From contig JBBHKE010003167.1 of NCBI GenBank assembly GCA_037447655.1, positions 192,432 to 208,226 of the forward strand: 15,795 nucleotides of DNA, written 5' to 3'. Shown here in pieces: positions 7,267 through 15,795 of the stretch; position 1 is the first letter of the stretch; the number at the start of each line of letters is the position of its first letter. Both the position numbers and the translations under genes were made by a program. The notes under the pieces are model-generated. The model saw nothing but the letters and a program-made list of their open reading frames with translations. It did no database searches and was not told where the DNA came from. This stretch comes from Zygnema cylindricum (taxonomy: Eukaryota; Streptophyta; Zygnematophyceae; Zygnematales; Zygnemataceae).

Positions 7267-10200
7267 CCACCCTTCAATATGTTGAGATGCATGATCTATT
7301 TCAACCATTTTCACTTACAACGAGAAGTGTTTACCTAAGAATTTATATGATTTTGTCGTCCTTTAAGCGTGAGGTATACCTATAATGCTTTATGAATATT
7401 TTTGAGATATGATTCCTCTCAAAACCCCATTTTAATGATTTAGTGTTCTATATAAAGCGCGTTCCCTGAAGGTTTGTGGACATGTTCCTCGTGATGTTGT
7501 GCGTCTTCTCACTGTTGCACGTCTTGTTGTCGTATCCTCCTCTATAAAATATATTTAACCTTTGGTCATAGGAAAAGCATTCCATGATCCATTTATATCG
7601 CACAAATTTGCGCTTGTATAACTAGGGACTTGAGGTTTATTTGAGGTTGGACGAGCTCTTTGTACGTCCGGATTGGGTGGTCATTTGCATGAATGAGGCT
7701 TACGTATGTGACATAATAAAGTATAATATTTTTTGATAATTCGTACATAACTCGTCGCCTATGAGTTAAATATTATCTTCTGGTTGTGTTTTTCTTTATA
7801 TACTAAACTCTCTCATTGTCATTTGTTTAGGTTTTTATGTGATCAATATTCTATGATCTTATAAGTTGTGAGGATTTTTCCTCGACATGATATGATTTTT
7901 TTTGTACCTAGTCTTAACATGTTTTTTTGCTCACTGTCCTCCCTCTCTCGCAAATACTTTACCGTCGACTACTTCATATTTATTTCTTTTTATGTTTTCA
8001 ACGATCTCCAATCTATTGTACAACACTTTTTATTCGGGCATGCAAAATTTGTAACTCGAAAATGACGATTCACTGCTTGCTTGTCTGTTGATACGTTTGT
8101 CATATTAGGATAATTGCACAACATACATCTTTTAATTTTTGATTTACGTCTAATTCAAAGTCGCAATCTCCAACAAACAATAAAAAAACACAAATTTACA
8201 ATTTAAGTAGATATATGTGTTTTTTATACTAGTAGTTTCACTTTTGGAAATAAAAAATGCATAATTTATGGTTGTTTAAGACAATAATCAAATTATAGTC
8301 CTTTGACATATACGTTGTGAAATTAATAAAACGCATTATGACGCCTTGTATTTTTTGGCAGGTCATACGGAACCACAATAAAAGGTTGGAATATAATAAT
8401 ATAAACATTTTTTTTTTTTAAATCACATGAAAATAACTCCACTACCCCATGCAAAATTGTTGAAACGTACTATACCCATTTGACGACCTATTTTTACTTC
8501 GCAACTTCAAATTTTAGTTTCGCAAAATTAAACAAAAATCCCATTTGTTTTACTAGTTTTCTCAATAACTTACTTTGTTTTTTTTATACTGGATTTTTTT
8601 GGCATTTACGTTATAAACTTGTATGGATTTATGTTATAATATTTGGCCATGATGTTGACCGCTATTTTCGTGCCACCAATATTTAAAAAAGATGGAGGTT
8701 CTCACAAAGGTGTCTATTCGCCACAGTGCCAAAATGTATTAACTTGATTAACTTTTGCAAAATCAATCTTTTGTTGGTTGTGATTGTGAACACCCACAAT
8801 GAGATTGGCGATTTGTTTACTGAAGTGGCTAAAGAGGATAAATAAACACAAAATTGACAAAAAAATGTTAATTAAGTTAGCGTTCAACTAGGCGATAGAA
8901 CACACTAAGTTTGGTATAAAACGATATTTTTTTTTTTGTCGGATAATATTACATGAGATTTGGTAACAGTTATGGAGACGAGTGGTTGAAAAAACAATAT
9001 AAGGTATAACGCCAATCCAACGAGACCTTCTACAACGCAAATTGTAAAAATTGTAAACATTTACGCAATTAATGTCCATCAAATTTTAATGAATGTGATT
9101 GACGTTTTTTGGGTTTGAGGGATAAATCATAATGACACCAACAGAGTGGTGAATAATGATCCACGATATTCTCATAGTGTTAAACCCCGTCAAAGCTCAT
9201 ATCGATTAAACAACAAATGTAATTCGTTAAAGCTTAAGCCGTTTTTTAATTTTATGATACGCATTCAATCATATGGAAGGTAAAAAACATAGTTGTTTGG
9301 AGATTTTTGATAAATGGTTTATAACAGACAAACCATTAACGAAAAATAATAGGCATATCATTGCCTTAGTTACACAATACCGCAGTGTATCCCATAAGAC
9401 ACGTGATTATGCAATTGACGATTTAACATCTTAAAACAAGTTTGATTTATTTTCCTTGATCATTATTAAATTTATAAAACCTGGGCGTGCTCGTCGGCGT
9501 CGATGCCGTTGTACATCATTTTTTATGTAATTTTATAGTAAAAACACACTCCATACGGTAAATTGTTTAAACACATCGCAAACCACAATACTCGGCAATA
9601 GTCAAATGTTATGCATGCTAAAGGAATGGAAAAACGATAAAGTAGTGCTATTATTAGTAATAGAGATTCGTCGTATAGTTCAATAAAATGGATTACAATG
9701 TTAGCTGACAGATTCTTAGCATTTTAATACTGACAAGTTTTTCATTACGGGTAACGTAACGTAGTCTTTGGGTCAAACCTTTTTTGAAAGCGCTGACAAT
9801 TTTGACAATTTAATACTTATTTAGATTTTTAACATGTAACTTAAAACGATGTGGAACTTAGTTGTAGCTTTTTATAGAGTTTGATTTAATACACGAAATA
9901 GGATTGAAATACTATACCGAACCATACACTAGGGCACGTGCCCTTGTGCCTAAGGGTGGGTTACAATTTCTATCGTTTTCTCACACAAAAATATTATGGC
10001 GTACTAAGAAAGTGTAAACACTAAATACAAATTTGTCATCCCAAAACTCTGTATGCGCTCCATTTTGCGTCTTCCCTTCTTTTACCCACTGACGCATGCC
10101 AACTCATCTTAAACTCAAACGTAAACCAACTCTAAAGGTAGGTACAAGCATAGTGACACTTGAGTAACAAGTGGTAAATTATATTTGTAGGTTCCACAAA

Positions 10201-11040
10201 ATACCAACATGTATGCATAAAGGAGAGAACAATAATGTACACAATGAATTATTTTTTTCGCCTACCGAGAGCGTATACACAAAAAAATATTATTGGGGTG
10301 TCGAACCTTCATTTTGGTTCACGGGTCTTTGCAAAATGTTACGCTTTTGTCTATTAGGTTCACTGTTGAAAATATAACGTTGCGGACTTGACAATGTTTT
10401 TGCTTGATTTATATGGTTTTGCGATATGTGTTGAAATCGCAATACCGTTGTTTGGTTTGATGTATTTTTTTAAGTCTCGATGCACGATGATTTATTTTGG
10501 ACTATCTATGTTAGGCGCTTCATTCGCGTACAAAATAATGTTTTGTTTTAAAAAAAACCATTTTCCCATTTCTTCTCGCGTGCCTTGTCCGATTGAAGCT
10601 ATTTAAGTGCATTGGAGCAACTATGCGAGTGTTGTAAAGCATTTGGAGAGTTTATCCTTGTATTAGCTTTGGATCATCCTATTTAGAAAGTTGGATCATT
10701 GGAGTAGAAAGGAGTGAAGAGTGTAAAGAGGGAAGAAGTTTGCCTTGTAAAAGAAAGGATACGGCCATTATATTGATTTCCCTTTTGACCAATTGTTTAT
10801 TTTATTTGTGCGCTTCGACTGTGGTGATTTAATCATTGTTCTCTCCCCTTCCCTCTCACCACTGTACCTCTACCCACTCCCTCTTTAAAGAATGAAACTC
10901 AACAACTTTGGTATTAAATGAATGAGCTATAGAAAATTAAAACTGTTGAGTGTTGACTATCTTTGCGCGTAATTTGCCGGCCCGTCGAGGGACAAAAGAC
11001 AAAATACCGAAATCGGAAAGCCATGGTGGAAAGTTACTGA
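7267..11040. other. AT-rich intergenic DNA, no convincing gene
   Basis: Composition changes sharply at the LTR border to AT-rich sequence with many homopolymer runs. Open frames here are all under 75 codons and of low-complexity Phe/Ile/Tyr composition. On minus around 7440-7720 a weakly protein-like, Arg/Thr-rich stretch is visible but not identifiable; it could be an old transposon. Around 10620-10870 a stretch ends in a pyrimidine-rich run (CTCTCCCCTTCCCTCTC) that I could not classify. No tRNA or rRNA was recognised. Confidence 0.6.
9931..9944. repeat. 14-bp perfect palindrome with G-box core
   Basis: AGGGCACGTGCCCT, followed at once by TTGTGCC. The centre is CACGTG, a bZIP/bHLH binding core in plants. 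No gene is next to it, so it may equally be part of a transposon end. Confidence 0.6.
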
Positions 11041-11047
11041 ATTGTAT

Positions 11048-11061
11048 TAATTACGTAATTA
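11048..11061. repeat. 14-bp perfect palindrome
   Basis: TAATTACGTAATTA, ten bases outside the left arm of the hairpin at 11072-11280. Its AT-rich make-up makes chance occurrence possible. Confidence 0.6.
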
Positions 11062-11071
11062 CGTCGATACA

Positions 11072-11280
11072 CCTTGAATCACTATTAGCGTCAATCTTTT
11101 TCTCCACTTAAATCATATTTCTCCGTACAAACTTGTCAGATTTTCAATTTAAGACCGCCAATCGGAAGCTGAGAATGTTACCTTTCAATCGCAATCGTCA
11201 TATTCAAAATCCGACAAGTGTGTACGGAGAAAAGATGTTTAAGAGTCGAAAAAAGCATTAACGCTAATAGCGATTCACGG
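11072..11280. repeat. Imperfect inverted repeat able to form a ~209-nt hairpin
   Basis: The arm at 11072-11151 is the reverse complement of 11201-11280, at roughly 80% identity by hand, around a loop of about 50 nt. Best-conserved blocks are CTATTAGCGTYAAT near the base and TTTCTCCGTACAMACTTGTC near the loop. No coding sequence lies inside. It may be a small foldback transposon or MITE, or a young hairpin RNA or microRNA-like locus; the sequence cannot decide between them. I found no clear target-site duplication. Confidence 0.8.
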
Positions 11281-11304
11281 TTTAGTGTTACAAATAAGCT
11301 TGCC

Positions 11305-11382
11305 GTCGACAATGTCACAGAAAACCAGAAGTCTACAACGTCACAAAAAAAATGACGTCTACAATGTCGGAAAATTACGTAT
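11305..11382. repeat. Three 26-bp tandem repeats
   Basis: Units start at 11305, 11331 and 11357 with consensus GTCKACAAYGTCACARAAAA plus six variable bases. Spacing is exactly 26 bp although the units differ at several positions. It lies between the hairpin and the MITE. Unit 2 ends into unit 3 as TGACGTC, a bZIP-like core. Confidence 0.8.
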
Positions 11383-11419
11383 TGTCTGCAGATGTGAGGG
11401 AACATTGGTGGCGACATTT

Positions 11420-11972
11420 GTTTTTGTCATAGTTCAAAAGTAGGTGAAAGTAGGCCCATACAATATGCCTATTGTATGCAAAACATACAATATGCCCTTA
11501 AGACCCATATTGTATTGGTCGAAAAATGAAAAAAAATAGTTACAGGGTTGAGTTGCACATGGATCGATAGAGAATTAAACGTCATATCTAAATTTTGAAA
11601 AAAAATCGGACAAAAAAATTAATTTCTGTGAGTTTTGATGTAAAACTTTTTTAAACCGTCAGATTTATACGATCGGACGATCTTTGATCAAAGTAGCGAT
11701 CTAAAAAGATCACATGAAAAGCCCATAACACAACTTACGAAAGGACTATAGCGCCTGCAAATTTGAACGTCCGCGTGTTTTAGTTCGCTAAAAAATTTCG
11801 TCCGTCGGCGTGCGCTGAACTATGATCATACGTCAGATTCGTACGTCCGTACAAGAGTGTCCACAGCACACACCCATACAGTATGCCTACTCTACGCGAG
11901 TTTAGTGCCAAGTTTTGTGCACCTACCAAAGGCCTACCATAAAAACGCCTACTTTTGAACTATGGTTTTTGT
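11420..11972. mobile_element. Non-autonomous hAT-type MITE with 8-bp target-site duplication
   Basis: Terminal inverted repeats of 19 bp (CATAGTTCAAAAGTAGGYG, one difference) lie at 11428-11446 and 11946-11964 and bound 537 bp. Directly outside both ends is the same 8-mer GTTTTTGT (11420-11427 and 11965-11972). An 8-bp duplication and a CA-start inverted repeat are typical of the hAT superfamily. There is no transposase, so movement would have needed an enzyme from elsewhere. CCATACARTATGCC occurs near both ends (11456, 11876; a third CATACAATATGCC at 11484) and may mark subterminal transposase-binding sites. The exact duplication suggests a fairly recent insertion. Confidence 0.9.
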
Positions 11973-12726
11973 ACAGTGGAGCACGTGTATAGAAAGTACG
12001 TAGAATCTTCAGTACAAAAAAGGGTCTGATCGGTAAGGTACGCCCGTAATTATTTCCAGTTCGACAGAGTGGCATTTACCTTATGTCAGAAAAGATACGC
12101 ACAGCCTGGAATTTTATGTGCCACTAAATTCATTCGTATCTTAAAGATTGCCCTGATTTTTCAGAATATCTTTCACTTAATAGATTCGCCATTCTGGAGC
12201 CAATAGCTCCGTACACCGAAACTTATGTACCAAGACTTGTACTGTACAGTACTGTAGTACACGCGATCGTACTTTTCGAATCGTAAAAAAATCATTGCGT
12301 AGATTGCATCCACTGTTCATCACTTGACGGTTCAGCAGAATCTCTGGATCCAGCCCTAGTTTTTTGATCGAACGGTTTGTAGAGAAGTACGTGTGTGCAT
12401 TATCCCTTCGACATCCAATCAAAACCTCTCTTCGTCTCGCTTTGTCAGCATCGACAATTTAAAGGTCTTTATTTCCGTACATATTTTGAGTCTTTCACTG
12501 ACGCCTCAAGTTTACGTAGGACCACGAACGAGTAGAAATCTGGAAATTTGTCTCTCTTTGATAAGACAGAAACATTCACATCGTCCTGATACAAAAAGAC
12601 AAGGAGAAAAGAAGGAGGTTTTGCGGGAGGCAGAGAAACAGACAAGTAAGTTTCTATTTACGAAAGTGATTTTTTTATTTTTTTTCAATAAACTAGAATT
12701 GAGCAGAAAAACAGCTTCAAGTAAAG
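11973..12726. other. Intergenic, no gene seen
   Basis: AT-rich. It holds a 14-bp perfect palindrome (12239-12252) and a good splice-donor-like CAAGTAAGT (12643-12651), which could belong to a leader intron of the gene at 13861. The open frame over 12393-12794 has no recognisable protein features and is Ser/Lys-rich. Confidence 0.5.
12239..12252. repeat. 14-bp perfect palindrome
   Basis: GTACTGTACAGTAC, followed by TGTAGTAC. It is a local inverted repeat of unknown role. Confidence 0.55.
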
Positions 12727-13124
12727 CTCTTTATTTCTGCCATCTGTCACGTCTTGTTGTCTTTATGGAATCAAACTTTTGCTTACATTGGTAAAAACGA
12801 ATCACTTTTGCTTACATTGGTAAAAACAAAAAATAATTTGTCATCTTTTTCGTCTTATTATCTGTCTATAATTAAACTTTTTTGCTTTACAGATATACAC
12901 GTTGCGTTCACTCACTGTCGCTTCTTGGAACTTATTTGACAATCTTACACAATATACCAATGTAGCTTTAAAAATGCATTTGAACCCATCAGAAATTTGT
13001 CTCTTTATCCTTGCCACCTGTCTAATTTTTGTCTGTAAGTCATCAAAGTGCTCCTAACAGAAGTACACGTTGCGTATACTCTCTCTTCCACGTGGAATCT
13101 GTTGGATAATCTTATCCAATATAG
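12727..13124. repeat. Diverged tandem duplication upstream of the 528-aa gene
   Basis: A module seen at 12727 (CTCTTTATTTCTGCCATCTG) and 12897 (ACACGTTGCG, then GACAATCTTACACAATATA) recurs at 13001 (CTCTTTATCCTTGCCACCTG) and 13065 (ACACGTTGCG, then GATAATCTTATCCAATATA). Copy 1 is longer by about 105 bp, partly through the small duplication at 12768-12827. Copies share order and orientation. Confidence 0.7.
12768..12827. repeat. 31/29-bp direct tandem repeat
   Basis: GAATCA(AA)CTTTTGCTTACATTGGTAAAAAC in two adjacent copies, 12768-12798 and 12799-12827. They are identical except for a 2-base gap, so this duplication is recent compared with the module around it. Confidence 0.9.
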
Positions 13125-13482
13125 ATTTTACATGCATCCTTAAAAATAGATTTCTTACAGATGAAAAGTACAGTAGCGCATTTCTCTATTTCATTAAACG
13201 CGTATAATACGGTGCGCACTTTAAAACTACATAGCCGACGTCAAATTTGCTGTACGAGGTAACAATTTGAACTTTCTGGTTCAGAATCTCCACTTTGAAC
13301 TTGCGCTCGTCTATTTATTTTGTCTTTTTCTTATCGCTCCTTTGCTCACTCTCTTGAAACCTGAACCCTAGTCTCTGCGATACTGCAACTTTCTTAATGT
13401 TTTTAATCTAAAAAAAGTCTTTTACTGTCTAAACCTTGAAACTGCCAAAAATTCTAAAAATCTCTTACCCAGACTTGAAGCT

Positions 13483-13490
13483 TATATAAA
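13483..13490 (+). promoter_or_regulatory. TATA box of the 528-aa gene
   Basis: TATATAAA, flanked by GC-containing sequence (AAGCT..AAGCTC). A start site about 30 bases on, near 13515, would leave a leader of about 345 nt. A second AT-rich run (TATATATATTTTTTT) at about 13550 is less regular. Confidence 0.5.
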
Positions 13491-13613
13491 AAAGCTCTGC
13501 CTTTGTGGTTTCTGCTGGTTTATTTCTTGTTTCCTTCGCTCATTTTTTATATATATTTTTTTACATTGTACCTTCTAACCTCTTCTTATTCAATTACTTG
13601 CAACCTGAACCCT

Positions 13614-13641
13614 GAACCCTGTATCTAGAACCCTGTATCTT
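13614..13641 (+). repeat. Two 14-bp units with telomere-like core
   Basis: GAACCCTGTATCTA then GAACCCTGTATCTT, directly preceded by CCTGAACCCT. The AACCCT words resemble interstitial telomere-like motifs common in plant leaders. Confidence 0.8.
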
Positions 13642-13679
13642 CTTTATATTTTTAAATGACAATTTTCATTTTACTGTCT

Positions 13680-13762
13680 AAACCCTAAAAACTTTGTCTA
13701 AAACTCTAAACCTCTAAACATCTTAATCTCTGAACCTCTGAAGCTTTCTCACGAAACCCTAA
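13680..13762 (+). promoter_or_regulatory. Two telo-boxes in the proximal promoter/leader
   Basis: AAACCCTAA at 13680-13688 and again at 13754-13762, with degenerate CTAAAC and CTCTAAAC words between. Telo-boxes of this form occur near start sites of many plant growth and translation genes and bind telomere-repeat-binding factors. Here they would lie within about 180 bases of the ATG, probably in the leader. Confidence 0.65.
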
Positions 13763-13860
13763 AATCGAAATTTTCTGCCTGCCGTACCTTCGTACTGATC
13801 TTTGTACCTTTGCGGCTGCTGCTGATTTAATTTTGTCTTATTTGACCAGATTCCGAAACC

Positions 13861-15447
13861 ATGGAAACCGTCGATCGCAGTTTAACGCGCGCCGAAATAA
13901 TCCAAAGTCACGTCCAGATGGAGGAAATGTTCAAAGACGTACGGCAACTGTACGAACGGTCCCAAGAAATAGCCAAGTACGAAACGTACTACAGGAACGG
14001 ATTTTCCACTCTACTTCCGATTCCCGTGGACAAAGTCGCCGAACAGGTTTTCAACTACGGAATCGACGGCGCTGAATTGATCTGCAATTACGACGAGGAG
14101 TTGATGAAGAAACATCTTCAGGCGAGTTATTGGCACGAGGTTGCCAAAGCAGGAGTTGCTGACGTCACGCCCAAAGCTCCCATTAAAGAAGACGCCATCC
14201 ATAATTTTCTGCATCAACTCAGTGCGAAATTTTCCTGGTTGAAAGGCGCCATATCTATTGTGGAACGAGGAGTCGACGAAGTCCAAGAAGTCGAAGATAC
14301 GTACATTGAGAGCGTGGAAGCTGTGGTCGAGAATCCGTCGATTACCTCATTGGTCGAGGAAGTCGAGGAAAAGATGAAGAGTGTGAAATCTCTCGCAGCT
14401 TTAGAAGCAAAAGTGGAAGCTGTGCAAAATCAAGTGCTAGCCGAGGCGGAAACCGAGGCCGAAGCTTTGGAGAAAAAGGTCGAAGCGAATCCGGTGCTCG
14501 AAGAAGCGGAAGAGCTTTTGGGATTAAGCGAGGAAGCGAGAATTTTGAGGAAAATTCCCACGCCTCGTAAAGATGAATTGGCGCATTTCGTCTACATTAA
14601 TTACCAGGAATTGAAGGAATTGGGATACATCGGACAGAATCTTTATCTTCTTCGAGAGAAAGGATTGGAGGTTGGTCAATATGGGCATCTCACGAATTTT
14701 CGACGACTTTTGGACGCGATGACCGGTTCGAGAAGGAGATGGGTTATGATTCTGGACGATGCCGAATACTTGACTTATTTATATGAAATTGTTTCGATTT
14801 CCGATGTCGAAGACGGAGCTCGGAAAGCTTTACTTCCTCTGGTTGCTTTTCGAGCCGTGGATATTATGGGAACTCTTAATGTTTTGTCGGATATGGCGGA
14901 ATTGAGAGGATGGTGTTGGAAAATGCCCAGATGGGATTTTACAGAAGCAGATACAAGTGGAGAATTGGGATTATCTAATCTTAATATGAGTGATTCCTGT
15001 TTTTGTGTCAGGACAGATGTTACTCTCAGACCGGGGAATATGACTTTGAAAGCCGCAAATACCGGGTATAAATCGAAAGGAACCTGGAAAAAAATTTACA
15101 GGTGGGACGAGTACGGAAAAGACGAGCTTCTGAAGTTTTTGAAACTGGAGGAAGATTTACCTGAAGGGAAAGCTCCTGTCGATTCTTGTCTCGGAGTTCT
15201 CGCTTTACTGAAATCAAAATACAGAATTGGTGTCGGAATTAGTATTGAATGGTCGGAAAAAGACGGAGCGATGTCTACCGAAGCTGCCCGAGCCTGTCTG
15301 TATACCTCAAATGTTGAGGATAGGGAGAAGGATAATCTCAAAAGGAAAGAGAGATGGCCTCTGAATGTCGATTTGGGATTCGCATTCGGAGCAAAATGTT
15401 ATACCAATTGCGAAATTCTCTACAACGAATTAGCCCAATGGGAATGA
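13861..15447 (+). CDS. Intact intronless gene, 528-aa protein of unknown family
   Basis: I do not recognise this protein. The ATG at 13861 has a strong plant context (AAACCATGG) and the frame is open to TGA 15445-15447 with no intron needed. Residues 1-125 look helical, with a Tyr/Glu-rich part (YETYYRNGF) and WHEVAKAGV. Residues about 130-230 are very rich in Glu, Val and Ala (SLAALEAKVEAVQ) and look like a long helix or coiled coil. Residues 236-528 look globular, with notable Trp/Cys content (RRRWVMILDDAEYLTYLYEI at 291-310, GWCWKMPRWDF at 350-360, RWPLNVDLGFAFGAKCY at 498-514). No signal peptide, membrane segment or known catalytic motif is seen, so a soluble protein is likely. A retrotransposed or virus-derived origin is conceivable because it lacks introns, but nothing shows it. 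A CAG at 13847-13849 after a T-rich stretch could end a leader intron. Confidence 0.85.
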   Translation: METVDRSLTRAEIIQSHVQMEEMFKDVRQLYERSQEIAKYETYYRNGFSTLLPIPVDKVAEQVFNYGIDGAELICNYDEELMKKHLQASYWHEVAKAGVADVTPKAPIKEDAIHNFLHQLSAKFSWLKGAISIVERGVDEVQEVEDTYIESVEAVVENPSITSLVEEVEEKMKSVKSLAALEAKVEAVQNQVLAEAETEAEALEKKVEANPVLEEAEELLGLSEEARILRKIPTPRKDELAHFVYINYQELKELGYIGQNLYLLREKGLEVGQYGHLTNFRRLLDAMTGSRRRWVMILDDAEYLTYLYEIVSISDVEDGARKALLPLVAFRAVDIMGTLNVLSDMAELRGWCWKMPRWDFTEADTSGELGLSNLNMSDSCFCVRTDVTLRPGNMTLKAANTGYKSKGTWKKIYRWDEYGKDELLKFLKLEEDLPEGKAPVDSCLGVLALLKSKYRIGVGISIEWSEKDGAMSTEAARACLYTSNVEDREKDNLKRKERWPLNVDLGFAFGAKCYTNCEILYNELAQWE

Positions 15448-15795
15448 AGACATTTGAGGTTTTTTGAGCTTTTGAACTTTCCGAAGGTTTTTAAGTCCTT
15501 TTTAAAATCTTTTTTCGACTTTTTAAGTCTTTATTTCATGATTATGAAGGGAGAGAGGATTGAAATTAACACGAAAGTTGCGAAATTTTAATATTGTTAG
15601 AGGACAGATGTTGTCATCCTCGGATATATGTTGGAAATTACATGTTTTTGTTGCATTATTTTTTCCTTTTTTTTCGGTTTACATTAATGTTGGTGACTTC
15701 AGGAGCATCTGTTTTGCAAATTTTTGTCTGTAGTGCAGATATAGATATACACTAGAATCCAAATACTGGGTGTAGTAAGAATATATATACTAGTA
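15448..15795 (+). other. 3' flank of the 528-aa gene
   Basis: T-rich sequence with repeated TTTTTGAGCTTTT-like words just after the stop, as in plant 3' leaders. No canonical AATAAA was found to the window end. TTAATATTG near 15590 and ATTAATG near 15683 are weak near-upstream candidates. No further gene starts here. Confidence 0.4.

Larger units (their letters stand above)
13358..13700 (+). repeat. Second diverged duplication, spanning the core promoter
   Basis: AACCTGAACCCT occurs at 13358 and 13602, and TTTACTGTCTAAACC at 13421 and 13670. The offsets are about 244 and 249 bp. Between each pair lie similar T-rich stretches (TTCTTAATGTTTTTAA against TTCTTTATATTTTTAA), and a CTAAA-rich tail follows both copies. 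The TATA box lies between the copies, so one copy is upstream of the start site and the other would be in the leader. Confidence 0.7.

Noticed and set aside
7868-8065. 65-codon Phe-rich plus-strand frame in intergenic DNA
   Set aside because: Composition simply reflects T-rich DNA; no start context, no homology I can see.
10600-10870. Possible Ty1/copia LTR remnant
   Set aside because: The texture is suggestive (short repeated TTGGATCAT and a pyrimidine-rich end) but there is no partner copy, no PBS and no polypurine tract to support it.
12393-12794. 133-codon plus-strand open frame upstream of the 528-aa gene
   Set aside because: Low-complexity composition, no domain, and its 3' part runs into a tandem repeat and a T-rich stretch. 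A donor-like CAAGTAAGT inside it hints at a leader exon, but nothing proves it.
13602-13763. Interstitial telomere tract
   Set aside because: AACCCT words are irregular and few. They fit telo-box promoter motifs and local duplication better than a telomere-derived array.
13833-14075. 80-codon plus-strand open frame overlapping the start of the 528-aa gene
   Set aside because: It has no ATG start, is Arg/Asn-rich in the way expected of an out-of-frame reading, and is fully covered by the better-supported frame from 13861.

Overview
The window looks like nuclear DNA of a land plant; a bryophyte is possible but I cannot prove it from sequence alone. The evidence is an LTR retrotransposon whose primer-binding site resembles the plant initiator-Met tRNA type (10 of 12 bases match TGGTATCAGAGC), plant telo-box motifs (AAACCCTAA) upstream of an intronless gene, and long AT-rich intergenic DNA carrying small non-autonomous DNA transposons. 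Nothing bacterial is present: no operons, ribosome-binding sites or CRISPR.

Layout. (1) 1-1706, minus strand: a decayed gene for a large charged, coiled-coil-rich protein I do not recognise. It can be followed through one frameshift and four in-frame stops and runs off the left edge. A fragment of retrotransposon LTR (269-380) sits inside it, and a TATA box (1901-1908) lies upstream. (2) 2202-7266, minus strand: a degenerate Ty3/gypsy chromovirus in the order 5' LTR (6752-7266), PBS, gag with CCHC knuckle, protease, RT, RNase H, integrase, chromodomain. All domains are present, but frameshifts and stops break the frame. No matching full 3' LTR is visible; the only LTR relative is the 269-380 fragment. 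(3) 7267-11040: AT-rich intergenic DNA without a convincing gene. (4) 11048-11972: a cluster of structured DNA. It holds a 14-bp palindrome, an imperfect inverted repeat able to form a ~209-nt hairpin, three 26-bp tandem repeats, and a 537-bp hAT-type MITE with an exact 8-bp target-site duplication. (5) 12727-13763: upstream region of the next gene, built from diverged duplications, with a TATA box and telo-boxes. (6) 13861-15447, plus strand: an intact intronless ORF of 528 aa with a Glu-rich helical middle and a C-terminal half of unknown family. It is the only gene here that looks functional.

The genes do not form a pathway. The left half records retroelement insertion and decay of a neighbouring gene; the right half is one intact unknown gene behind a repeat-built promoter and a transposon-rich upstream region. 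The most interesting items are the unknown 528-aa protein, the duplicated promoter modules, the hairpin locus, the new hAT MITE, and the decayed coiled-coil gene with its LTR fragment.
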